Part shown: piece by piece, positions 8,721-18,180 of the stretch | Layout: every line of letters starts with the position of its first letter | Position numbering within the stretch: position 1 is the first letter of the stretch | Assembly (NCBI GenBank): GCA_902612325.1 | Contig: CACMDB010000001.1 | Span: forward strand, 124,001 to 188,000 | Reading direction: 5' to 3' | Source: an uncultured Pelagibacteraceae bacterium | Lineage (GTDB): Bacteria > Pseudomonadota > Alphaproteobacteria > Pelagibacterales > Pelagibacteraceae | DNA: 64,000 nt | Translations under genes and position numbers: made by a program | Notes under the pieces: model-generated | Told to the model about the DNA's origin: nothing | What the model saw: the letters and a program-made list of their open reading frames with translations, nothing else | The model's database searches: none

Positions 8721-9652
8721 AAATTTTTATACATTTCTTGAATTAATTTTTTACCAAATATATTAAATTTGAATTTAAATTTGTGTTTTAGATACAAAGA
8801 ATTTTTACTGGATCCAATTAAAAATTTTTTTTCATTTTTTCTAAAGAATTTTCGATTTATAGTATAATACTTTTTATAATTAAGACCATTTAAACTATAA
8901 GCCTTTTTAATGACTTCTTTACCAGAAATCTGATTTCCAGCAGATATAAAAAAATCTTTGGTTTTTAATGTCGATGTCAGCAATACAGCCTTGACAATTT
9001 CAGTAACCCACGAATAATCTCTAAAAGTATTTATGTTTCCAACTATAATTTTTTTTTTATTTTTTGCTCCTAAACAAACTTTTTTAATAAAAAAGTTTTT
9101 ATTTCTCAAAGGAGACTCTACTTGCATAAAAACCAAGTTTGATGCATTTACTCCAAGTTTTCTATATTCTTTAATTAAATTAAATACTTTTTGTTGAGTT
9201 TTTATATAAGGGTTTTTATTAGATGAAAATGTAGAATTAATATTAATAAACCCACTAGTTGAAGAAAATATATAGCCTGAATTTGCTTTATAAAATTTTG
9301 TATCTAATTTTTTTTTTTTCAAAAAAACTAAAAAATTTTTAGTTCCAGTAAAATGAGAGTCAAATGTTTCTTTTTTATTTTCTATGCTCTTTGTCAAAGA
9401 ACTTTGTCCACTGAAATAGAAAATTTTTTTTGGCTTATATCTTTTTATAATTTTCTCTATTTCGTTTTTTTTATTGGTATTAAGTTTTTCGAATTTAATT
9501 TTATTTTTGATTTTGAGATATTTATAATTCGTAAAATTTTTATTTAATGATCTAGAGGTAACAACTACTATTTGGTTATTCTTTAAAAGTTCAGCTGATA
9601 AATATGCACCCAACACACCTGAACCAATGATTAAGTTTACTCTTTTATTCAT
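8717..9652 (-). CDS. NAD-dependent epimerase/dehydratase family protein
   Basis: A 311-residue extended short-chain dehydrogenase. An N-terminal Rossmann fold is shown by LIIGSGVLGAYLSAELL, with the Gly-rich loop near residues 10-15. FYFSGQSSLTKSIENKKE is close to the fourth strand of GDP-mannose 4,6-dehydratase-like proteins, and YIKTQQKVFNLI contains the YxxxQ/K region. Several catalytic positions are less conserved than in typical GMD, so the substrate is unclear. The pairing with a GT9 enzyme suggests nucleotide-sugar modification for a surface glycan. The coding DNA is exceptionally A+T-rich with long T runs. Confidence 0.75.
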   Translation of the reverse strand: MNKRVNLIIGSGVLGAYLSAELLKNNQIVVVTSRSLNKNFTNYKYLKIKNKIKFEKLNTNKKNEIEKIIKRYKPKKIFYFSGQSSLTKSIENKKETFDSHFTGTKNFLVFLKKKKLDTKFYKANSGYIFSSTSGFININSTFSSNKNPYIKTQQKVFNLIKEYRKLGVNASNLVFMQVESPLRNKNFFIKKVCLGAKNKKKIIVGNINTFRDYSWVTEIVKAVLLTSTLKTKDFFISAGNQISGKEVIKKAYSLNGLNYKKYYTINRKFFRKNEKKFLIGSSKNSLYLKHKFKFKFNIFGKKLIQEMYKNL

Positions 9653-9686
9653 TTTTTTTTGAATTATTATATGTTTTAAAAAATAT

Positions 9687-10571
9687 ATGACTTTAATAAA
9701 AGGTATTTATGCAGCTTCAATATCAGTTCTGAACCATGATTTAAGCTTAAATATAGAAAAAACCATATCACATGCAGAAAATTTAATTGATCAAGGTTGT
9801 CATGGCACTGCAATATTTGGAAGCACTGGCCAAGCACAATTAATTCCTATTGTTGAAAAGATTAAATTACTAAATCACCTTTCAGAAAGTAAATACAAAG
9901 AAAAACATTTAATCGGAACAGGATTGAATTCTTTAAATGAAACAATTAATTTGATGAAAATTTCAGTTTCTCTAAACTTTAAAAAATTTTTAATCATGCC
10001 ACCAGCTTACTATAAATATCAAGATAAGGATGTGATAAACTTTTATACAAAAATCATTGATGCAGTACCAGAGTCTAAAATTATACTTTATAATTTTGAA
10101 AAATTATGTGGATATAAATTTAGTATTGAATGTGTGGAAAAATTGGTTCACAAATTTCCTGATCAAATTGTAGGTGTGAAGGATAGTTCTTACAATTTAT
10201 TTGAAAAGTTAAAGTTGGAAAATTTTTCAGTTATGCCAGGTTCAGAGTCAAAATTACTTAAAGGATTAGAAAATGGTTGTTCAGGTATTATCACTGCAAC
10301 TTGTAATGCTACATCTCAATTAGCTCGAAAAGTTTACGATGATTTTAAAGAAAAAAAAGATCATTCTTTAAACCAAAAATTAGTTAATGTCAGAAATACT
10401 TTTGAAAAATATAATTTAATTTCAGCTCTTCATACTCTGTTTTCAAAAGAGAACAAAATTTATGGAAATCTATTACCACCTTTAAGTTTACTTAACGAAA
10501 CTGATGAGAGAAATCTTTTGCAGAGTTTAAAAGATTTAAATTTTGAAACAAAATCACAATTGGCAGCTTGA
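9687..10571 (+). CDS. DapA/NanA-family aldolase (dihydrodipicolinate synthase family)
   Basis: A 294-residue TIM-barrel class I aldolase. The Schiff-base lysine is in IVGVKDSS (near residue 163), the catalytic tyrosine in ILYNFEK (near 137), and GSTGQAQL matches the GTTGE loop. Because GxxGE is changed to STGQ, the true substrate may not be aspartate semialdehyde; sugar-acid lyases share the fold. It is divergent from the glycan genes and directly upstream of the cyclopropane synthase. The stop is one base before the ATG chosen for the next gene. Confidence 0.82.
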   Translation: MTLIKGIYAASISVLNHDLSLNIEKTISHAENLIDQGCHGTAIFGSTGQAQLIPIVEKIKLLNHLSESKYKEKHLIGTGLNSLNETINLMKISVSLNFKKFLIMPPAYYKYQDKDVINFYTKIIDAVPESKIILYNFEKLCGYKFSIECVEKLVHKFPDQIVGVKDSSYNLFEKLKLENFSVMPGSESKLLKGLENGCSGIITATCNATSQLARKVYDDFKEKKDHSLNQKLVNVRNTFEKYNLISALHTLFSKENKIYGNLLPPLSLLNETDERNLLQSLKDLNFETKSQLAA

Positions 10572-10572
10572 G

Positions 10573-11760
10573 ATGTATTTAGCGAGATTTCTTAATAAAG
10601 TATTTAAAAAAGGAGGGTTTATCCTGACCGATGCTGATTCCAAGGATTATATAATTGGTCAGCCAACTGACAATCCTATTAAATTAAAAATTCTCAATAA
10701 GAAACTTCATTATAAGTTACTATTCCATCCAGATCTTTATTTTGGTGAGGCATATACAAATGGAGATATTGTTATCGAAAATGGATCTCTTACAGATTTT
10801 TTAGATCTAGCATTGATGAATATTGGAAGAAACGAGTTAAACATTTTTAGTTATCTTTTAAATAAACTAAGGGGGTCTTACAGATATCTTACTAATTTTA
10901 ACTTTATCAAAAAATCTAAAATGAATGTTTCACATCATTATGATATCAAAGATGATCTTTATGATTTATTTTTAGATCCTAAAAGACAATATTCATGTGC
11001 TTATTTTAAAAATGAAAATGATAGTCTTGAAACTGCACAGAATAATAAGATTCAACATATAATTAAAAAATTAAATATTAAACCTGACCAAAAAGTTTTA
11101 GACATAGGATGTGGCTGGGGATCATTAGCAATTGATATTGCCAAAAATGCTAAGTGTGAAGTTACAGGAATAACTCTATCAGAAAATCAACTAAACTATT
11201 GTAATCAAAAAGCAAAAGAAATGAATTTACAGAACCAAGTAAAATTTAAACTTATGGATTATAGAGAGCTGGATGAGAAATTTGATAGAATAGTGAGTGT
11301 TGGCATGTTTGAACACGTTGGAAGGAAATTTTACAAAAAGTTTTTTAAACAAATTGAAAAATTGTTGAAAGATGATGGTGTTTCGTTAATTCACACTATT
11401 GGGTCTGTTAACCCGCCAAGAGATCCTCATCCATGGATTACAAAATATATTTTTCCTGGTGGTTATACACCAAGCTTAAGTGAAGTAACCAATCCTATTG
11501 AAAAAGCTGGCTTAATTGTAACCGACATTGAAGTTTTAAGACTTCACTATGCTCATACTTTAAGACACTGGAAAGAAAACTGTTTAAAAAATAAAGATAG
11601 AATTATTCAAATGTTTGATGAAAAATTTTTTAGAATGTGGGAGTTTTATCTCGCTGGTTGTGAAATGGCATTTAAGTGGGGTGATCAAGTTGTTTATCAA
11701 TTTCAACTTACTAAAAATTATAGATCAACCCCTGTGACTAGAGACTATATTTATCAATAA
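10573..11760 (+). CDS. cfa: Cyclopropane-fatty-acyl-phospholipid synthase family methyltransferase
   Basis: Transfers a methylene group from S-adenosylmethionine to unsaturated acyl chains of membrane phospholipids. The SAM-binding motif is VLDIGCGWGSLAIDIA, followed by VTGITLSENQL, VSVGMFEHVG and the C-terminal LRLHYAHTLRHW, all typical of CfA synthases. The protein is 395 residues from the ATG at 10573. An earlier in-frame ATG at 10543 would overlap the aldolase gene by 29 bases. Some relatives act on other lipids, so the exact product is inferred from the family. Confidence 0.88.
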   Translation: MYLARFLNKVFKKGGFILTDADSKDYIIGQPTDNPIKLKILNKKLHYKLLFHPDLYFGEAYTNGDIVIENGSLTDFLDLALMNIGRNELNIFSYLLNKLRGSYRYLTNFNFIKKSKMNVSHHYDIKDDLYDLFLDPKRQYSCAYFKNENDSLETAQNNKIQHIIKKLNIKPDQKVLDIGCGWGSLAIDIAKNAKCEVTGITLSENQLNYCNQKAKEMNLQNQVKFKLMDYRELDEKFDRIVSVGMFEHVGRKFYKKFFKQIEKLLKDDGVSLIHTIGSVNPPRDPHPWITKYIFPGGYTPSLSEVTNPIEKAGLIVTDIEVLRLHYAHTLRHWKENCLKNKDRIIQMFDEKFFRMWEFYLAGCEMAFKWGDQVVYQFQLTKNYRSTPVTRDYIYQ

Positions 11761-11789
11761 ATTATTGATATAATCATTTCTTCTCAGAA

Positions 11790-12986
11790 ATGAAAAAAAA
11801 ACAAAAAAAATCAAAAAAAAAAAGAAAAGTATTAAAAAAAGTCAAATCCTCTAAGTTTCGAAGAAAAAGTAAAAAAAATAAAAGGGTTGTTAAAAGATTT
11901 AAAAAAAAAAGAATTATCAAAAAAAGGAAAAATAAGGTTAAAAAATTAAAAAAAACTAATTATTTAAATCAAATTAAAAAAACCCAAAACGAAAGTATAG
12001 TTTTAAAATTAGTTAAATTACAGCTATCCCTGAAACCTCAATTCAATTTTAAATTTAATTTTAGTTTAGAAAAACATATTCAAGGTTTTTTTGATAAAAT
12101 TTCAGAGACAATTTCAAGTTATAAAGTTTTAAAACGTGATGAAAAAAGAAGAATTAAGATAGAAAAAATTGAAAGAGAGAGGGCAGAAAAAATTGAGTTG
12201 GCTAAACAAAAAGAGGAAGAACAAGCTCTCAGGGTTAAACTAAAAGAACAAACACTTAAAGAAGAAGCTAGATTAGAAAAACAACGAGTAAAAGATATAA
12301 AACTATTCCTAAGAAAAGAGCAAGCACTTTTGAGAATTGAGCAAGCTGAAAAACAAAAACAGTTTTTAAAACAATTAAGACTAGATAAACAAATTGAAAA
12401 ATTCAGAATTAGAGAAGTCAAGGAACTAGAAAAACTTGAGAAAATTTCTTTAAAAGAAAAAAGAGAAGACTATGCAGGTTTACAAGAAAGAATTGATAAA
12501 CTTAAGGAAAAATATCGATTACTTCGAGATCAAAAAATTAAAGAAAGGGTTGAAGCATTAGGGGTTAAACTTCAAGGTGATGAAGATAGAGAAACCTTAT
12601 TAGAAAAAGAAAAAGAATATACTTTAGCAAGACAAAAAATTGAATTTGCATTAGAAAGTTTTTACAGAAGTGCAAGTAGCCTAGTATTTCAGTTAAATAA
12701 AAGACATATCACCCGCGACATGTCTATTTTTCGTTGTATAGACAGAAGATTTGAAACAGGTGAAGTTTTTATTAAATGGGATGAGTCACAAGATGATGAC
12801 TGGTTATTATTAATTTATATTAAAAATAATTCTCCAGATGAAGGAATTGTTATTGAAGATAAAACTAATCCTGAAAAAAATCTTTCTCATGAGTTTAGAA
12901 ATGTAGATATTTTCAAAGCTTCAGATACAATGGTAGACTCTTTAACGCAACTCATTGCAAGGAAAAGAGCCAAAAATAATAATTAA
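11790..12986 (+). CDS. Lysine-rich coiled-coil protein of unknown function
   Basis: A 398-residue protein I do not recognise. The first 60 residues contain 36 Lys or Arg, resembling a histone-H1-like or nucleic-acid-binding tail. Residues about 115-280 are heptad-like, rich in K, E, R, Q and L, and probably form a long coiled coil. The last 110 residues form a compact domain with conserved-looking acidic and aromatic residues (IFRCIDRRFETGEVFIKWDES, then DDDWLLLIYI). There is no signal peptide. The coding sequence opens with A runs of 9, 8 and 11 bases separated by single codons, a slippage-prone start. Confidence 0.72.
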   Translation: MKKKQKKSKKKRKVLKKVKSSKFRRKSKKNKRVVKRFKKKRIIKKRKNKVKKLKKTNYLNQIKKTQNESIVLKLVKLQLSLKPQFNFKFNFSLEKHIQGFFDKISETISSYKVLKRDEKRRIKIEKIERERAEKIELAKQKEEEQALRVKLKEQTLKEEARLEKQRVKDIKLFLRKEQALLRIEQAEKQKQFLKQLRLDKQIEKFRIREVKELEKLEKISLKEKREDYAGLQERIDKLKEKYRLLRDQKIKERVEALGVKLQGDEDRETLLEKEKEYTLARQKIEFALESFYRSASSLVFQLNKRHITRDMSIFRCIDRRFETGEVFIKWDESQDDDWLLLIYIKNNSPDEGIVIEDKTNPEKNLSHEFRNVDIFKASDTMVDSLTQLIARKRAKNNN

Positions 12987-13016
12987 ACATTTATATTAAA
13001 TTAGGTATTATCTGTA

Positions 13017-13310
13017 ATGATTTTAGGATCTGCCTTTCTAATAATTTTATATTTAATTTTCAGATACATTATTGCGTGGATCACATATTTTAATAATTTG
13101 GACCCAAGACTTGGTGATAGTACATGGCGGTTTACGTATGATTATCCAGTAGTTGGTGAAAGAGATATCTCTGATTTGGATGATAAGGACTTTGTTAGAT
13201 TAAGAAGAAAAAAGAATAAAATTATTTTATTAATGTACTCAATAGTCTTAGTGATGTTTGTATCTTCTATGTCTCTATTAAGTAAATTTTTATTATTTTT
13301 TACAAGTTAG
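13017..13310 (+). CDS. Small membrane protein, unknown
   Basis: A 97-residue protein with two hydrophobic segments (about residues 2-22 and 68-95) around a polar region containing DPRLGDSTWRFTYDYPVVGERDISDLDD. I do not recognise a family. It follows the lysine-rich gene by 30 bases on the same strand and overlaps the DCC-family gene by 11 bases tail to tail. Confidence 0.6.
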   Translation: MILGSAFLIILYLIFRYIIAWITYFNNLDPRLGDSTWRFTYDYPVVGERDISDLDDKDFVRLRRKKNKIILLMYSIVLVMFVSSMSLLSKFLLFFTS

Positions 13311-13656
13311 ATTTTTTAAGTTGCTTTTTATTTTTTAGGTAAAGAAAAAAAGCTACTATTTCATATACAATTGAAAAAATATTAAAGATGATTGGTAATT
13401 TAAAAAATTTATAAAGAAATCTATATTTTGGCATTTTTTTCCATAATAATAAAAAAGCTTCTGCACCTCCAATAACTTTTTCACCATCTTTGACATGCAG
13501 TCTTCTCAAAAGTTGTTTACTATCTTTAGAGGTTTCTTGTTCTGCTAATTCATTATCTGTAATATCAACCCAATCAATTTCCTCTATTTCTTCCTTCTTA
13601 TAGAGATCAATTTCTGCCTTACAAATTTTACAAGAATTATTAAAATAAACTTTCAT
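13300..13656 (-). CDS. DCC-family thiol-disulfide oxidoreductase-like protein (DUF393)
   Basis: A 118-residue protein whose N-terminus MKVYFNNSCKICKAEIDLYK carries a CxxC motif (Cys9 and Cys12) in the position typical of the DCC/DUF393 family, which has a thioredoxin-like fold. VDITDNE and LRRLHVKDGEKVIGGAEAFLLLWKKMP match the family's middle block. A C-terminal hydrophobic stretch suggests membrane association. The physiological partner is unknown. Confidence 0.82.
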   Translation of the reverse strand: MKVYFNNSCKICKAEIDLYKKEEIEEIDWVDITDNELAEQETSKDSKQLLRRLHVKDGEKVIGGAEAFLLLWKKMPKYRFLYKFFKLPIIFNIFSIVYEIVAFFLYLKNKKQLKKSNL

Positions 13657-13741
13657 AATTAGATGTTTTATTACTAATTTGTCCCATATATGTACATGCG
13701 TAAAATACTCTAGTTGAAAAATCTTTGAAACAATCTATTTA

Positions 13742-15163
13742 ATGTCACTTATGAGTAATTTCTTTGAAAAATCTGATCTATCAAGAAGTGAGGCTGAAAA
13801 TATTATTTCGGATACTCTTCAAAAATGTGATGATGGTGAGTTGTACTTAGAAAATTCTAAATCCGAGTCGATTTTACTAGATGATAATAAGATAAAAAAT
13901 TCTAGTTATAATTCAGATTTAGGATTTGGGTTTAGAGCTATCTCCGATGAAGTGGTTGCTTATTCTCACTCTAACGAAATTTCAAAAAACTCCTTAAAGC
14001 AATCTTCAGAAAATTTAAAATCGACACTTAAATCTGTCAAAGGTACCTATAATCATGAAATTCCTAAATCTAATAAGAAATATTATGAAAACATCAACCC
14101 AATTGAACAAAAATCTCTTAATGAAAAAATTAAAATACTTAATGAAGTAAATAATTATTTACGTTCAAAAAATGACAACATTAAACAAGTTACAGCTAAT
14201 TTTTTGGGAGAACAAAAATCAATTGAAATAATTAGATCTGGTGGAGAAACTTTAACTGATGTTCGTCCTTTAATAAGATTTAATGTATCCGTTATGCTTG
14301 AGAAAAATGGGAGAAAAGAGACGGGTGTGTATGGTGTTGGGGGAAGACAATCTTATGACTCTTATTTAAAAGATGATAACTGGAAAAGTGTTTGTGATGA
14401 GGCTTTGAGAATAGCCTCGGTAAATTTAGAGAGTAAACCTGCACCAGCTGGTGAAATGAAAGTTGTGCTAGGACCTGGTTGGCCGGCAATATTAATTCAT
14501 GAGGCTGTTGGTCATGGTTTAGAAGGGGATTTTAACAGAAAAAAAACCTCAGCTTTTCATAATTTAATGGGCCAAAAAGTTGCAAGTGAGGGAGTTACAA
14601 TTGTTGATGATGGTACTATTGATAACAGAAGAGGTAGTCTTACGATTGATGACGAGGGAACCCCGACAGAAAAAACTGTTTTAATTGAGAATGGGATTTT
14701 AAAAAATTTTATGCAAGATCGTTTAAATGCTCGTTTAATGAAAACCAAATCTACTGGTAGTGGAAGAAGAGAAAACTATAGACATATCGTTCTTCCAAGA
14801 ATGAGAAATACGATGATGCTGAGTGGTAATCAGACTCAAGATGAGATGATTAAAGCTGTCGACAAAGGTATTTTTGCTGTGAGTTTTGGTGGCGGACAGG
14901 TTGATATTACCTCTGGAAAATTTGTATTCAATTGTACTGAAGCTTATGAGATTGTTAATGGTAAAATTGGATCTCCAATTAAAGGCGCGACACTAATTGG
15001 AGATGGACCTTCAATTTTAAAAGAAGTTTCTATGGTTGGTAATGACATGATGATGGATCCTGGTATTGGAACATGTGGAAAAGCTGGCCAAGGTGTTCCC
15101 GTAGGCGTTGCTCAACCATCTATACTAATTAATAAGATGACTGTTGGTGGCACAAAACTTTAA
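13742..15163 (+). CDS. tldD: Metalloprotease TldD
   Basis: One half of the TldD/TldE heterodimeric zinc peptidase that degrades small unfolded peptides and matures some modified peptides. The active-site HExxxH lies at residues 253-258 (HEAVGHG), followed by EGD and the C-terminal GTCGKAGQGVPVGVAQP, which contains the third zinc ligand Cys. The length of 473 is normal. It is followed directly, with no gap, by its partner gene, as is common. Confidence 0.95.
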   Translation: MSLMSNFFEKSDLSRSEAENIISDTLQKCDDGELYLENSKSESILLDDNKIKNSSYNSDLGFGFRAISDEVVAYSHSNEISKNSLKQSSENLKSTLKSVKGTYNHEIPKSNKKYYENINPIEQKSLNEKIKILNEVNNYLRSKNDNIKQVTANFLGEQKSIEIIRSGGETLTDVRPLIRFNVSVMLEKNGRKETGVYGVGGRQSYDSYLKDDNWKSVCDEALRIASVNLESKPAPAGEMKVVLGPGWPAILIHEAVGHGLEGDFNRKKTSAFHNLMGQKVASEGVTIVDDGTIDNRRGSLTIDDEGTPTEKTVLIENGILKNFMQDRLNARLMKTKSTGSGRRENYRHIVLPRMRNTMMLSGNQTQDEMIKAVDKGIFAVSFGGGQVDITSGKFVFNCTEAYEIVNGKIGSPIKGATLIGDGPSILKEVSMVGNDMMMDPGIGTCGKAGQGVPVGVAQPSILINKMTVGGTKL

Positions 15164-16480
15164 ATGGTCAAAGATCAAGAATTTCTAGAGAAAAAAGCAT
15201 CGTATTGTTTAGGTTTGGCTAAGAAATTAGGTGCAACCGAGTCTAGTGTGATTGTTAATAACTCTGTATCTGAAACTGTTAATTTTAGAAATAAAAAACT
15301 AGACGAGTCTAATAGATCAGATGATCTTGGAATAAGCATTACCACTTACATTGGAAAAAAAAAGTCATCAATATCCTCCTCTAATTTGCTTGATGATAAC
15401 CTAAATATTTTGATTGAAAAATGTGTTGAGACAACAAAAAATACTCCTGAAGATGAATTTAATTCATTACCAGATAAAGATTTATTGGCCAAAGAGGTTA
15501 AGGATTTGAATCTTTATGACGATACTCATATAGAAAATGATCAAAAAATAGACTATTTAAAAAAATTAGAATCTGCTGCTTCCAATGATAAAAAGATTGT
15601 TAATACAGAATCTAGTTTTACTCAAAATAAATCAAATTTTATTTTAGCCAATAGTGAAGGTTTTTGTGCTGGCTACAAAACATCTTCATTTACAGCCTCG
15701 AGCGTCACAGTTGCCAAAGATGAAAAAAGTATGGAGAGAGATTATGAATATTCTAGTAAATGTTTTCTTAAAGACTTAGATACCGCAGAAGAATTAGGCA
15801 AACAGGCCGCTGATCAAACAATTAGAAAATTAAGCCCCAAAAAAATAGGTAGTGAAAAAATTGCTATAATTTTTGACAAAAGAATTGCTAAGGGAATACT
15901 AAGTACTTTTGCAAGTGCGATTTCATCATCAGCAATATCAAGAGGAACCTCTTTTTTAAAAGATAAAGTTAACCAAAAAATTTTTTCTGATAAAATTAAT
16001 GTCTTAGATAAACCAGATATACTTAAAGGTTTAGGCTCAAGAAATTTTGATAGCGAGGGGGTTAAAACTGATACTCTTAAGTTAGTAGACCAAGGAATTT
16101 TAAAACATTATTTGATTGATACTTACAATGGAAAAAAATTAAACCTTAAATCAAATGGAAGATGTGGAGGGACAAGCAATCTTTATTTTGAAAATGGAAA
16201 TATTAGTTTTAAAGATTTATTGAATTCAAAATCAAAAAGTCTCTATATTACTGAAACTATAGGACACGGAAGTAACATTGTAACTGGTGATTATTCTGTA
16301 GGTGCAACAGGTTTTTTAGTGGAAAACGGAGAGTTTAAGTATCCTATAAATGAAATTACTATTGCAGGTAATTTTAAAGACATGTTTAAGAATATTACTC
16401 TCGCAAATGATTTAGAGTTTAAATATTCAACCAATTCACCAACCATGATGATTGAGGGAATGGTTGTTGCTGGTAAATGA
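15164..16480 (+). CDS. pmbA: TldE/PmbA, non-catalytic partner of TldD
   Basis: A 438-residue TldE-like protein of the same fold as TldD but without the HExxxH motif, as expected for the regulatory subunit. Recognisable blocks are TLKLVDQGILKHYLIDTYNGKKL, GRCGGTSNLYFENG and the C-terminal TNSPTMMIEGMVVAGK. The ATG starts immediately after the tldD stop codon, and the 3' end overlaps the following oxidoreductase by 4 bases, so the three genes are likely one transcript. Confidence 0.93.
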   Translation: MVKDQEFLEKKASYCLGLAKKLGATESSVIVNNSVSETVNFRNKKLDESNRSDDLGISITTYIGKKKSSISSSNLLDDNLNILIEKCVETTKNTPEDEFNSLPDKDLLAKEVKDLNLYDDTHIENDQKIDYLKKLESAASNDKKIVNTESSFTQNKSNFILANSEGFCAGYKTSSFTASSVTVAKDEKSMERDYEYSSKCFLKDLDTAEELGKQAADQTIRKLSPKKIGSEKIAIIFDKRIAKGILSTFASAISSSAISRGTSFLKDKVNQKIFSDKINVLDKPDILKGLGSRNFDSEGVKTDTLKLVDQGILKHYLIDTYNGKKLNLKSNGRCGGTSNLYFENGNISFKDLLNSKSKSLYITETIGHGSNIVTGDYSVGATGFLVENGEFKYPINEITIAGNFKDMFKNITLANDLEFKYSTNSPTMMIEGMVVAGK

Positions 16481-17448
16481 GTGAATTTTGCGTAATCGGT
16501 TCAGGTATTTCCGGAGCTACAATTGCGAATCTTCTTAATAAAAAAAATTCAGTAATCCTATTTGATAAAGCGAGAGGTCCAGGAGGACGTGCATCTTTCA
16601 AAAGAATGAAAGGTAATATAGGCTTTGATCATGGCACTCAATACTTTTCGCCAAAAACCCCAGAATTTAAAAAATTTACCAAAGATTTAATTAAAAAAAG
16701 AATTTTAAAGGTTTGGGGTGGTAAACACATTTTTCTTAACTCCAAAAAAAAAGAAAATAAAAAACATCTGAAAATTATAGGTAAAAATGGAAACAATGAT
16801 ATTAGCAAGTACTTATTAAAAAAAATCAATTGTAACTATCAAAGTGAATTAAAAAAAATTCATTATAAAAACAAACTTTGGCATTTATCATTTGCTGATG
16901 GAAAATTGAGATCTTTTAAAAGTATTATTTTGACCTGTCCTTTTCCACAATTAAAAAAACTCTCTAAAAGATTCATAAATAATTCTTTTTTAAAAAAATC
17001 AATTAAAATGGATGCAAATATAACTACTATGATTGCTATAAAAAAAAACAAGAAATCAAATAGTAGCTATCTTTTCGAAGATCCAATACTTGGTTGGGCG
17101 GGTAATGAAAACTCAAAAAAAAGATTTAAATCAAAATATGATTTATGGACTCTCCAAAGTACGTTTAATTGGGCAAATAAAAAGATTAATCAAAATAAAG
17201 AAAATAAGAAAGAGAATTCAAAAATTATGATTGATAAGTTCTTTAAACTTTCAAATATTAAAAAAACTAAAATTAACTTCTCTCTTAATCATGGTTGGAA
17301 ATACTCTTCTAATTCAAAACCTTTCAAAATTAAAAGTTATTGGGATCCAAAGAAAAAAATAGGTGTTTGTGCTGATTGGTTTGTAGGGCCAAGACTAGAG
17401 TCAGGGTGGATAAGTGCACGGGATTTATTTAAGAAAATTTCAAGATAA
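16477..17448 (+). CDS. FAD/NAD(P)-dependent oxidoreductase, renalase-like
   Basis: A 323-residue flavoprotein. FCVIGSGISGATIANLL is the dinucleotide-binding loop at the N-terminus, and KARGPGGRASFKRM with GFDHGTQYFSP are typical of renalase-like amine oxidoreductases. The C-terminal GVCADWFVGPRLESGWISA is the conserved FAD-binding end. The substrate is unknown. It starts inside the pmbA stop region with a 4-base overlap and ends one base before the convergent DUF6134 gene. Confidence 0.82.
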   Translation: MSEFCVIGSGISGATIANLLNKKNSVILFDKARGPGGRASFKRMKGNIGFDHGTQYFSPKTPEFKKFTKDLIKKRILKVWGGKHIFLNSKKKENKKHLKIIGKNGNNDISKYLLKKINCNYQSELKKIHYKNKLWHLSFADGKLRSFKSIILTCPFPQLKKLSKRFINNSFLKKSIKMDANITTMIAIKKNKKSNSSYLFEDPILGWAGNENSKKRFKSKYDLWTLQSTFNWANKKINQNKENKKENSKIMIDKFFKLSNIKKTKINFSLNHGWKYSSNSKPFKIKSYWDPKKKIGVCADWFVGPRLESGWISARDLFKKISR

Positions 17449-17449
17449 A

Positions 17450-18130
17450 TTATTCAAAGCTTTTTAATCTGTACTCCCAATTACCCATCCTGGAATAAGT
17501 CACTTTTAAAATTCTTAAATTTTCTTGATCGTACCAAATATTAAAGTCTAATCTTTTATCTTTAGGAATATTCATATCTTTAGATTTAAGTGTAAAATGA
17601 TCAGCATCATAAATTTTTCCATAAAGATCAATTTTTTCTTTTCCTATAAAAGTAACAACCTGTTCTTTAATACTTCCAGATATTGGGCTTATTTGAGATC
17701 CTGCTTGTAAGATTTTATGATTCCACCAATTTCCAATAACGTTATTAGTTGTTGCTTCGCCATTGAATGAGGAGCCCTTGATATCATATTTTTTACTTTT
17801 TTTATTTAATTCTAAATTTACAAATTTTTCTTTATCATTTTGAAGAGTTTTAGAGTTAAAAGATATCAACTGATCTTTGATATATTTTTCTTCACCATAT
17901 GACTCCACTTGAAAAATTGTAGCTCCTAATAGATCAACAGAAAATTTAAATTGATTTGTAATAATAGTTTCTTCGCCATTTCTCTCAAAAAAATAATAAT
18001 TGTATCCAATTAATTCACCATTTCTAAAAATCTCCATTTCAATTTTGTTATATTTATTGTAGTGACCCATATGTGCCATGGAAATAACTGGAAAAATTAC
18101 AATAAATAAGATGGCTATAAATTTTTTCAT
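17450..18130 (-). CDS. Secreted DUF6134-like protein
   Basis: A 226-residue protein with a clear signal peptide (residues 1-19, cleaved after SMA). The mature part has regular beta-strand-like segments (MEIFRNGELIGYNYYFF, EETIITNQFKFSVDLLG, KDMNIPKDKRLDFNIWYD) resembling DUF6134 periplasmic proteins, which have no known function. It is convergent with the oxidoreductase with one base between stops and lies alone on this strand. Confidence 0.65.
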   Translation of the reverse strand: MKKFIAILFIVIFPVISMAHMGHYNKYNKIEMEIFRNGELIGYNYYFFERNGEETIITNQFKFSVDLLGATIFQVESYGEEKYIKDQLISFNSKTLQNDKEKFVNLELNKKSKKYDIKGSSFNGEATTNNVIGNWWNHKILQAGSQISPISGSIKEQVVTFIGKEKIDLYGKIYDADHFTLKSKDMNIPKDKRLDFNIWYDQENLRILKVTYSRMGNWEYRLKSFE

Positions 18131-18180
18131 TTGGCAATTACATTAGTGGACTTTATCTATAATAGAAATAACTTATTAAG

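Noticed and set aside
10543..10572. Upstream ATG for the cyclopropane synthase
   Set aside because: It would overlap the aldolase by 29 bases and add residues not expected in the family; the ATG at 10573, one base after the aldolase stop, is more natural.
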